Positions 1-5,248 of a DNA stretch of 5,248 bases are shown piece by piece (the stretch's first letter is position 1; every line of letters starts with the position of its first letter). The notes under the pieces are model-generated. The model ran no database searches. It worked only from the letters and a program-made list of their open reading frames with translations, and had not been told where the DNA came from. Origin of the DNA: Acidobacteriota bacterium (GTDB taxonomy: Bacteria; Acidobacteriota; Thermoanaerobaculia; Multivoradales; UBA5704); the NCBI GenBank assembly GCA_003223675.1, contig QHVW01000242.1:1-5248 (forward strand). Direction: 5' to 3'. Made by a program: the position numbers and the translations under genes.

Positions 1-285
1 CAGCGTGCGGACGTGGGCCTTCTGATGGGCGACCGAGATGTCGAGGATCACCCGGTAGAGCCGCTCGATCTCGTGCGCGTCGAGCCCGCGTTCCACGGCG
101 GCGTGGCGGACCCGCTGGATGATCTGGTCCTCCCGCGGCTCGTCGCGGAACGGATAGGCCGTCCGCAGCTTGGCCGCCGCCACCTCCTCGGCGAGGTCCA
201 TCCGCCGCCGGAGCTGGGAGAGGAGCTCGCGGTCGATCGCCTCGATCGCTTCGCGCAGGGCCGGGAGGTCGCGGGGCTCGGGCAT
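1..285 (-). CDS. AroQ-class chorismate mutase domain, probably N-terminus of a chorismate mutase/prephenate dehydratase (partial)
   Basis: The reverse strand from ATG at 285 stays open for 95 codons to the left edge, so only the N-terminus is visible. From memory it aligns without gaps to the chorismate mutase domain of E. coli PheA, even in numbering: R11, R28, K39, D48, R51, E52, S84 and Q88 are all present. These are the residues that bind and stabilise the chorismate-to-prephenate transition state in the all-helical AroQ fold. The enzyme acts in the cytoplasm at the branch to phenylalanine and tyrosine. What follows residue 95 is outside the window. The spacing fits a P-protein (pheA), but a stand-alone mutase or a fusion to prephenate dehydrogenase or DAHP synthase cannot be excluded, so no symbol is given. 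An in-frame ATG at 324 lies inside the palindrome and has no ribosome site; the start at 285 matches the family. A GGGAGG-like stretch lies about 16 nt upstream, which is rather far. The gene is divergent from the glycosyltransferase. Confidence 0.88.
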   Translation of the reverse strand, partial: MPEPRDLPALREAIEAIDRELLSQLRRRMDLAEEVAAAKLRTAYPFRDEPREDQIIQRVRHAAVERGLDAHEIERLYRVILDISVAHQKAHVRTL

Positions 286-320
286 GGGTGGGGACGTATA
301 GCCCCCTCCCGAAACCTGAC

Positions 321-362
321 CCATCCGACCGATCCGACGGATCCGACGGATCGGTCGGATGG
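321..362. repeat. 42-bp near-perfect inverted repeat made of 9-bp tandem units
   Basis: The left arm 321-336 (CCATCCGACCGATCCG) is the exact reverse complement of the right arm 347-362. Between them is an 8-bp self-complementary core (CGGATCCG, 338-345), flanked on each side by a single A (337 and 346) that would form two A:A mismatches in a hairpin. The same stretch reads as tandem 9-mers from 323: ATCCGACCG, ATCCGACGG, ATCCGACGG, then the inverted variant ATCGGTCGG. It lies in the spacer between two divergent genes, upstream of both starts, and has no T-run on either side. That argues against a rho-independent terminator. It could be a dispersed intergenic repeat, an operator, or a recombination-prone hairpin. 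The window holds only one copy. Confidence 0.85.
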
Positions 363-375
363 CGGCGATTAGTAC

Positions 376-393
376 GGAATTTGCATAAATTCC
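376..393. promoter_or_regulatory. AT-rich palindrome and possible promoter before the glycosyltransferase
   Basis: GGAATTT (376-382) and AAATTCC (387-393) are perfect inverted repeats separated by GCAT. The element is an AT-rich island in very GC-rich DNA and ends 6 nt before the ATG at 400. CATAAAT (384-390) resembles a -10 box, which would place the transcription start at or next to that ATG. No convincing -35 box is seen. It could be an operator, a promoter, or both, for either divergent gene. The symmetry is observed; the function is inferred. Confidence 0.4.
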
Positions 394-399
394 ACCGCG

Positions 400-2076
400 A
401 TGCCGGGGAGGGGAGATCGCGTTGCGTGGTGGCTGATCCTGGCGGCCGCGCTCGTTCTGCGCCTGGGCGTCCTCGATCGCGAGGGGCTCTGGGTGGACGA
501 GGTCTTCTCCCTGGCGGTGGCGACGGGCCACAGCATCGAGCAGGACCCCCGGGTGTCGCGCCCCGAGCTGGGCGATTTCGTCGAGCCCGGCCCCGCCGTT
601 CCCCCCTCCGGGCTCCGCCGCTATCTCCGGCACGACAGCCCGCCCGCGGGGCCCTTCCGGGTCGTCCGCGCCACCTTCATCTCCGACACCAGCCCGCCGC
701 TCTACTACGTCCTCCTCTGGGCCTGGACCCTGGCGCTGGGCACGAGCGACGCCGCCCTGCGCCTCTTCTCGGTGGCGTGGAGCCTCGCCACCCTGCCGCT
801 GCTACGGGCGCTCGGCCGTGAGGTCATAGGGGATCGGGCGGCGCTCGTGGCCTGCGCCTTCTTCGCGGCCGTGCCGGTCGGGGTCGAAGCGGGGATCGAG
901 GGGCGGATGTACGCCCTGACGATCTTCCTCGGCACCCTGCTCGCCTGGACGAGTGTGGCCCTCGCTCGCCGGGGGTGGCGGCCGGGGCTGGCGATCCTAT
1001 GGACGGCGACCGCCGCGGCGGGGATGCTCACCCACTACTTCTTCGTCTTCGTCTGGGCCGCCTGCGCGGCCTGGCTCCTGCTCTCGCCGGGACGGCTCGA
1101 CCGCCGGGCCGTGCCCGCGCTCTCCGCCCTGGCGGCCCTGCTGGCCGCGCCGTGGTACCTCCGCATGCCCGAGATCCTGGGGCACTGGCGGGTGGCCAAG
1201 GGGTGGCTCGACGGCCTCCCGTCCCCGCGGAGATTCGTCGTCGCGCCGATCAATCTGGCGGCGAGCCTCTTCTCCCTGCCGGACCCCTGGCGGGCCAGCC
1301 TGGTCAACCGGACGGCGCTCGCCGTGCTCGTCGAGCTGGCGCTGCTCCTCGCCGCCTTCCTGCTCCTGCGCCGCGCCGGCCGCGCCGGATGGAGCGCTCG
1401 CGCCCTGCCCGTCCTCTGGCTCGCCGCCGCCTGCTGCGGCCCGCTGGTCTTCGACCTGGTCTGCCGCTCCCAGACCGACACGATCTCCCGCTACGCCTGG
1501 CCCGCGCTGCCGGCCGCCGCGTTGCTGGCGGGCATGGCCGGAGCGCGGCTCGCGGCCCGTCCGCGCCGGATGGCCATGGTGGGGCTCCTACTCCTTCTCG
1601 CCTGGGTGCCAGCCTATTATCGATTGGCCCTGCCGGTGCTGCGGCACGGCGACTCCTTCCGCGAGACCGGGGCCCTGGACGGTCCGGTGGTGGCCTCCTG
1701 GGTGCCGCAGCTCCGCCACCGTCGCGTGCCCGAGGACACCCTCGCCCTCACCGCGGGGGAGCGGCGGGCGGCGCTCGTCGAGGTCCACGAGATCAACGCG
1801 CCCGCGCCCGAGGAGGCCTGGCTGCGCCGGAACGCCAGCCTCACCGCCGCCCAGCGCCTCTACGACGCCCGGCTCTTCCTCTTCGACCTCGATTCCAGCC
1901 GGCTCGCCCGAGGCCTCAAATACTCACCCGCACCCCCAGCCGGAACGACCGCGGCGGCGTTCGCAGCACCGGCTTCTTGTAGTCCGGATTCGTCGGCACC
2001 GGCGAGGCGTTGTCCGCCTCCTGGAAATCCCAGCGCTCGTCGAGGAGCACCGGCTGCTGCGCGTCGAACAGGTTGA
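400..2076 (+). CDS. GT-C family integral membrane glycosyltransferase (PMT_2/ArnT-like, GT39/GT83 type)
   Basis: This 558-residue protein has about ten or more hydrophobic segments, for example near residues 8-26, 98-114, 118-138, 146-163, 168-189, 199-228, 236-252, 305-323, 335-353, 366-385 and 390-407. After the first segment comes WVDE (31-34), the acidic motif in the first periplasmic loop of GT-C enzymes that use polyprenyl-phosphate sugars. DTSPPLYY (96-103) before the second segment and EGRMYAL (167-173) are also typical of this superfamily. It probably transfers a sugar from a lipid-linked donor to a glycolipid or protein on the periplasmic face of the inner membrane; donor and acceptor cannot be read from sequence. 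A soluble tail follows residue 410. An in-frame stop at 370-372 and the absence of other start codons fix the ATG at 400. It has no Shine-Dalgarno sequence upstream, so it may be leaderless. Residues 506-558 are encoded antisense to the receptor gene and are low-complexity Pro/Ala/Arg, so they are probably not conserved. Confidence 0.85.
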   Translation: MPGRGDRVAWWLILAAALVLRLGVLDREGLWVDEVFSLAVATGHSIEQDPRVSRPELGDFVEPGPAVPPSGLRRYLRHDSPPAGPFRVVRATFISDTSPPLYYVLLWAWTLALGTSDAALRLFSVAWSLATLPLLRALGREVIGDRAALVACAFFAAVPVGVEAGIEGRMYALTIFLGTLLAWTSVALARRGWRPGLAILWTATAAAGMLTHYFFVFVWAACAAWLLLSPGRLDRRAVPALSALAALLAAPWYLRMPEILGHWRVAKGWLDGLPSPRRFVVAPINLAASLFSLPDPWRASLVNRTALAVLVELALLLAAFLLLRRAGRAGWSARALPVLWLAAACCGPLVFDLVCRSQTDTISRYAWPALPAAALLAGMAGARLAARPRRMAMVGLLLLLAWVPAYYRLALPVLRHGDSFRETGALDGPVVASWVPQLRHRRVPEDTLALTAGERRAALVEVHEINAPAPEEAWLRRNASLTAAQRLYDARLFLFDLDSSRLARGLKYSPAPPAGTTAAAFAAPASCSPDSSAPARRCPPPGNPSARRGAPAAARRTG

Positions 2077-4726
2077 AGACGTCGAGCAGGATGTTGACCG
2101 TCGCCGGGCCCACCTGCAGCGGATAGCCGATGTGGAGGTCCGCCTCGTAGTTGTCGGGCGTCCGCCCCTCGGCGCCGCGCTCGGTCAGGAAGAATTCGTA
2201 CCGGCCGTAGATGTCCGAGTAGCCGTAGCGGGTCAGCGGCGTGCCCGAGCGCCAGTAGGCCGAGAGGCCGATGTTGAGCTTCCACGGGGTCTCGTATAGC
2301 CCTGAGACCTTGAGCTGGTGCCGGCGGTCGTTCGACAGCGGCCCCTGGTTGGTGATGCGGTTGAGGTCGCGGCCGTTGGTGAAAAAATCATAATAATCGT
2401 AGGCCGCCGAGATGTTCGGATCGGCGCCGACGTTGGTGAACGGGGCGTAGAGGCCGTCGAAGTTCCCCTCCAGCTTGGAGTAGAGATACGAGGCCAGCCC
2501 CTGCCAGTGATTCGAGAAGCGCTTGGTGGCGTCGAGCTGGATCCCCTTGAAGACCCGCTTCGGCTTCGGCGCCGGGAAGGTCTGCGAGTAGTCGAGGGTG
2601 AAGACCCGCTGCATGATCCCCCGGCCGGGGTTGCCGATGCAGTAGGTGCCGTCGTCCTGGCAGAGGAAATCCTCGATCACGTTGCCGTAATAGCGGTAGA
2701 TCCCCTTGACGCCCACGGCCATGTCCGGGAGCACCTCGCGCTCGTAACCGAGGAGGACCTCGGTGAGGTACTGGTTGCGCAGGTTGGGGTCCGACGGCTC
2801 GGTGAAGCCGCCGAAGATGGCCGAGCTCTGGTCGATGTCCGCCTCGGCGCCGGGATCGGGGACCGTGCTCGTGGGGCTGTAGTTGAAGATGCGCGCCTGC
2901 CGCTCGAACGAGAAGGAGCGGATCACCAGGTCCATCGGGATCTGCTCGTAGTAGCGGCCCAGGGAGCCGTACACCTTCGCGCGGCCGTTGGACGTCGGAT
3001 CCCAGACGAAGCCGAAGCGCGGCGCGTAGTCCTTCTTGAGATCGATCTGCTTCACGCCCGAGGCGTCGATGATCTCCTGGCGGTCCCACCGCAGGCCGAG
3101 CTCGATGCTGAGGTTGGAAAGGGGGGTCCAGCGGTCCTGGAGATAGGCCGCCGTGTTCTTGTGCTCGGGGGAGGCGGTGAGCTGGGAGACCGGCGCGTTG
3201 GCGATCGTCGCCGTGGGCGTCGTCCAGTAGAAGTGGCTGTAAACCGGATGGCCGCCGTTCGAATAGACGTCGATCTGCTGGCCGCCCGAGAAGCGGCGCA
3301 CCACCTCCGCCTGCTCGCGCTCGTACTCCAGCCCTCCTTTGATCTCGTGGTTGGCGAGATAGCGGGTGAGCGAGGTGCCGGCGAAGTCGCGCTTGAAGTC
3401 CTTGGACTGGAGGAGGCCGAAGCCGCCGGTCTGGAAGAAGTTGTCGTCGACGTTGCGGAATTCCACCACGTCGCCGGCGCCGCTCGCCGGACCGATCGAG
3501 CTCTTCTCCTTGTGCTGGGCCACCTGGCCGGTGAGCAGCCAGGAGGTGGCGAGGATCCCCTGATAGCGCAGCGAGTAGTCCTCGCCGCCGAAGCCGCGCA
3601 GCCCCTGATAGGTGAGGGGATCGCCGTTGAGCGTGTGCTGGGCGTCGTTGATCGCGCCGGTGTCGTCCCGCGGGTCCTGGAAGAAGCTGCCGACCACCGA
3701 CTGGTTCTCCGAGAGCTTCCAGGTGAGCTTGGCCGCGCCCAGGTCGCGCTTGCTCTTCGAGTCGACCACCTGGCCGGCCAGCGGACCCGCGGGCAGGGCC
3801 GTCTTGTCGGTGTTGTCCACCCGGTCGTAGGCGCCGAAGAACCAGAGCTTGTCGCGCATCAGGAAGCCGCCCAGGTCGATCCCGTAGTCCTCTCTGGTGA
3901 AACCGGCCGCGGTGCCGCCCGTCGAGACCACTGGCTTGGCGTTGCTCTGCAGCGAGTCGTTGTCGTAGTAGCCGAAGACGTCGCCGTGGAATTCGTTCCC
4001 CCCCGACTTGGTGATCACGTTGACCACGCCGCCCGTCGAGCGGCCGTACTCGGCCTGGTAACCGCCCGTCTTGACGTCCACCGCCTGGATGAACTCGAAG
4101 TTGAGCTCCTTGCCCTGAAAGCCGAACTCGGCGCCGGTCGTGTTGACTCCGTCGATGTAGTAGACGTTCTCCGCTCCGCTCGAGCCGTAGACGGCGATCG
4201 ACGACTGCTGGTTGTTCTCGGGGTTGGCGTCCGAGGAGACGCCCGGCGTGATCTGCACCACCGAGGTGTAGTTGCGGCCGGTGGGGAGGGTCTCGATGGT
4301 GCGCGTGTCCAGGTTGGCGCCCACCGACGTGGTGGTGGTGTCCACCACCGGCTGCTCCGTGGTGACCGTGATCTCCTGCGAGAGAGCGGCGCGCAGGGTG
4401 ATGTTCAGGGTGGTGTCCTTGTCGAGGCCGACGCCCACCCCCTGGCGCGCCTCGGCGGCGAACCCTTCGAGGGTGAAGGAGACCGTATAGCCGCCCGGGG
4501 GGAGCAGGGTGAGCCGGTAGGTGCCGGTGCTGTCCGTCACCGCCGTGCGCGACCCCTGGAGCGCCGGGCTCTTGGCCTCGACGGTGACCCCGGGCAGGAC
4601 CCCGCCGCCCTCGTCCGTCACCCGGCCGACGATGCCGCCGGTGGTCTGGGCCGCGGCCATCGCCACGATATGCTCATCGCGACCTCCTTGAGACAGGAAG
4701 AACAGAAGCTGGAGCGAATCTACCAC
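1916..4726 (-). CDS. TonB-dependent outer-membrane receptor with N-terminal carboxypeptidase-regulatory-like domain (Oar-like)
   Basis: The open frame gives 936 residues from a GTG at 4726. Domains in order: a carboxypeptidase-regulatory-like beta-sandwich at about 29-112 (GIVGRVTDEG, then TDSTGTYRLTLLPPGGY); a linker with DTTTTSVGANLDTRTIETLP (129-148); a plug domain to about 245, with YYIDGVN (189-195) and the hallmark AEYGRSTGGVVNVITKSGG (225-243); then a long beta-barrel ending with DVFNLFD (882-888) and RSFRLGVRVSI. It sits in the outer membrane and imports a ligand using TonB/ExbBD energy; the substrate is unknown. Homologues are abundant in Acidobacteriota and Myxococcota. The barrel is uninterrupted. 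The N-terminus is abnormal. AMAAAQ (22-27) looks like a signal-peptidase site, but a charged stretch (GGRDEH, 14-19) lies before it instead of a hydrophobic core. The strongest ribosome site (4683-4689) serves an out-of-frame ATG. Candidate in-frame starts are GTG 4726 (GAGG 6 nt upstream), GTG 4666 and ATG 4660. The 3' end overlaps the glycosyltransferase. Confidence 0.9.
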   Translation of the reverse strand: MVDSLQLLFFLSQGGRDEHIVAMAAAQTTGGIVGRVTDEGGGVLPGVTVEAKSPALQGSRTAVTDSTGTYRLTLLPPGGYTVSFTLEGFAAEARQGVGVGLDKDTTLNITLRAALSQEITVTTEQPVVDTTTTSVGANLDTRTIETLPTGRNYTSVVQITPGVSSDANPENNQQSSIAVYGSSGAENVYYIDGVNTTGAEFGFQGKELNFEFIQAVDVKTGGYQAEYGRSTGGVVNVITKSGGNEFHGDVFGYYDNDSLQSNAKPVVSTGGTAAGFTREDYGIDLGGFLMRDKLWFFGAYDRVDNTDKTALPAGPLAGQVVDSKSKRDLGAAKLTWKLSENQSVVGSFFQDPRDDTGAINDAQHTLNGDPLTYQGLRGFGGEDYSLRYQGILATSWLLTGQVAQHKEKSSIGPASGAGDVVEFRNVDDNFFQTGGFGLLQSKDFKRDFAGTSLTRYLANHEIKGGLEYEREQAEVVRRFSGGQQIDVYSNGGHPVYSHFYWTTPTATIANAPVSQLTASPEHKNTAAYLQDRWTPLSNLSIELGLRWDRQEIIDASGVKQIDLKKDYAPRFGFVWDPTSNGRAKVYGSLGRYYEQIPMDLVIRSFSFERQARIFNYSPTSTVPDPGAEADIDQSSAIFGGFTEPSDPNLRNQYLTEVLLGYEREVLPDMAVGVKGIYRYYGNVIEDFLCQDDGTYCIGNPGRGIMQRVFTLDYSQTFPAPKPKRVFKGIQLDATKRFSNHWQGLASYLYSKLEGNFDGLYAPFTNVGADPNISAAYDYYDFFTNGRDLNRITNQGPLSNDRRHQLKVSGLYETPWKLNIGLSAYWRSGTPLTRYGYSDIYGRYEFFLTERGAEGRTPDNYEADLHIGYPLQVGPATVNILLDVFNLFDAQQPVLLDERWDFQEADNASPVPTNPDYKKPVLRTPPRSFRLGVRVSI
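4683..4689 (-). promoter_or_regulatory. Strong Shine-Dalgarno that points to an ATG out of frame with the receptor
   Basis: On the minus strand AAGGAGG is followed by TCGCG and ATG (4677-4675), an ideal 5-nt spacing. That ATG is in a different frame from the receptor and reads only 19 codons to a TGA at 4620-4618. The site very probably marks the original start of the receptor. Its present frame suggests bases have been lost between this ATG and the cleavage-site-like AMAAAQ codons. The in-frame ATG at 4660 lies 22 nt from the same site, which is too far for normal use. Confidence 0.6.
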
Positions 4727-4765
4727 AACCCCCCTCTCGCCCGGCTTCGGTATATCCTGGCGGCT
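4727..4765. promoter_or_regulatory. Short divergent spacer with a possible -10 box for the thioredoxin-like gene
   Basis: This 39-bp gap separates the receptor's longest open frame from the plus-strand gene. TATATC (4751-4756) resembles a -10 box and ends 9 nt before the ATG at 4766, so transcription would begin only a few bases before the start codon. No good -35 box or Shine-Dalgarno is seen for that gene. On the minus strand GAGG (4736-4733) lies 6 nt before the GTG at 4726. If the receptor really starts near 4677, the effective divergent spacer is 4678-4765. Confidence 0.3.
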
Positions 4766-5248
4766 ATGAACCCGCTACCGCCTGAAGTCTGGAACCGTGG
4801 CCTTCCTTACGCATCCTACCGGCGGACGATCCGCCGCAACGGCAAGACGTTCGACGAGGTCTTCCGCGACCCCGCCTATACCGACGAGGACCTGGAATTC
4901 CTGCGCCGGCTGCCGCCGCTCAAGGTGCTCGCCATCGGCGAGGACTGGGCCCCGGACGTCTACCACACGCTCCCCACCTGGGTGCGCATCGCCGAGAAGC
5001 TCCCCGGCTGGGAGCTGCGGATCTTCCCCCGCGACGCCAACCTCGACGTGATGAATCATTTCCTCTGGAAGCGGGATAACCTGCGCATCCCCGTCTACGC
5101 CTTCTACGACGAGGACGACCGTCTCCAGACCTGGTGGTCCGGGCGCGGCGCCCTGGCCCAACGCGCCTTCGACGAGGCCCTGGCCGGCCGCGCCTTCGGC
5201 TCCCTGCCGCCCGAGGAGAGAAAGCGGATCAACGAGCTCACCGAAGAG
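4766..5248 (+). CDS. Thioredoxin-fold family protein (Thioredoxin_9-like) lacking active-site cysteine (partial)
   Basis: The ATG at 4766 opens 161 codons to the right edge with no stop. The segment LKVLAIGEDWAPDVYHTLP (52-70) matches the beta-strand and active-site turn of the thioredoxin-like family often seen as EDWCPD or EpWCgD. ELRIFPRDANLDVMNHFL (83-100) corresponds to the conserved R-D-x-N strand and helix. NLRIPVYAFYDED (105-117) carries the proline that takes the place of the thioredoxin cis-proline. The expected cysteine after the tryptophan is alanine (WAPD, 61-64), and there is no cysteine anywhere in the visible 161 residues, so ordinary thiol-disulfide chemistry is unlikely unless one lies beyond the window. 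No signal peptide is seen, so it is probably cytoplasmic. Its role is unknown. It is divergent from the receptor gene. No clear Shine-Dalgarno precedes the ATG. Confidence 0.72.
   Translation, partial: MNPLPPEVWNRGLPYASYRRTIRRNGKTFDEVFRDPAYTDEDLEFLRRLPPLKVLAIGEDWAPDVYHTLPTWVRIAEKLPGWELRIFPRDANLDVMNHFLWKRDNLRIPVYAFYDEDDRLQTWWSGRGALAQRAFDEALAGRAFGSLPPEERKRINELTEE

Noticed and set aside
285..324. Upstream in-frame ATG at 324 as the chorismate mutase start
   Set aside because: It would add 13 residues that the family lacks, begins inside the palindrome and has no ribosome binding site.
321..362. Rho-independent terminator or CRISPR-like array
   Set aside because: There is no T-run on either side and it lies at the 5' ends of both flanking genes; the 9-bp units have no spacers between them.
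13..821. Plus-strand open frames over 13-372 and 288-821
   Set aside because: The first is antisense to the well-supported chorismate mutase, with Asp/Pro repeats from the palindrome; the second is a shifted frame of the glycosyltransferase with low-complexity Arg/Pro/Gly composition. Both are high-GC shadows.
953..2299. Long plus-strand open frames at 953-2299 and 975-1982 inside the glycosyltransferase
   Set aside because: They are rich in Arg, Pro, Ser and Ala with no family motifs, while the overlapping 400-2076 frame carries clear membrane segments and GT-C motifs.
2388..3089. Minus-strand open frame within the receptor gene
   Set aside because: It is a shifted frame of the receptor's barrel with Arg/Pro/Gly-rich composition; the receptor frame is intact there.
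4775..5161. Minus-strand open frame opposite the thioredoxin-like gene
   Set aside because: It shows no recognisable domain, and the plus strand carries thioredoxin-fold motifs across the same span.

Overview
This is a GC-rich chromosomal fragment. It holds two complete genes, two genes cut by the window edges, and very little intergenic DNA. An Oar-like TonB-dependent receptor with an N-terminal carboxypeptidase-regulatory-like domain, beside a GT-C (PMT/ArnT-like) membrane glycosyltransferase at high GC, suggests a Gram-negative bacterium, most plausibly an Acidobacteriota or Thermoanaerobaculia-type lineage. That placement is inferred from gene content; no marker gene is present.

Layout, left to right. 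At 1-285 on the minus strand is the N-terminal 95 codons of an AroQ-class chorismate mutase, probably the front domain of a bifunctional P-protein; it runs off the left edge. At 286-399 is a 114-bp divergent spacer holding a 42-bp near-perfect inverted repeat built from 9-bp units and a second, AT-rich 7-bp-arm palindrome just before the next start codon. At 400-2076 on the plus strand is a multi-spanning GT-C glycosyltransferase. Its last 53 codons overlap, antisense, the 3' end of the next gene. At 1916-4726 on the minus strand is a large TonB-dependent outer-membrane receptor. Its open frame is intact, but its 5' end is odd: the best ribosome binding site serves an out-of-frame ATG, and no proper signal peptide is visible. 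At 4727-4765 is a short divergent spacer. At 4766-5248 on the plus strand is the N-terminal 161 codons of a thioredoxin-fold protein whose usual active-site cysteine is replaced by alanine; it is open at the right edge.

The four genes alternate strand (-,+,-,+), so no two visible genes can form an operon, and nothing here looks like a multi-gene pathway. Their roles (aromatic amino acid biosynthesis, glycan or lipid glycosylation, outer-membrane uptake, thiol-like chemistry) are unrelated. I see no RNA gene, transposase, CRISPR array, phage gene or defence cassette. I did not find a new multi-gene system. The points most worth checking are the receptor's missing signal peptide, the cysteine-free thioredoxin fold, the intergenic palindrome and the convergent gene overlap.
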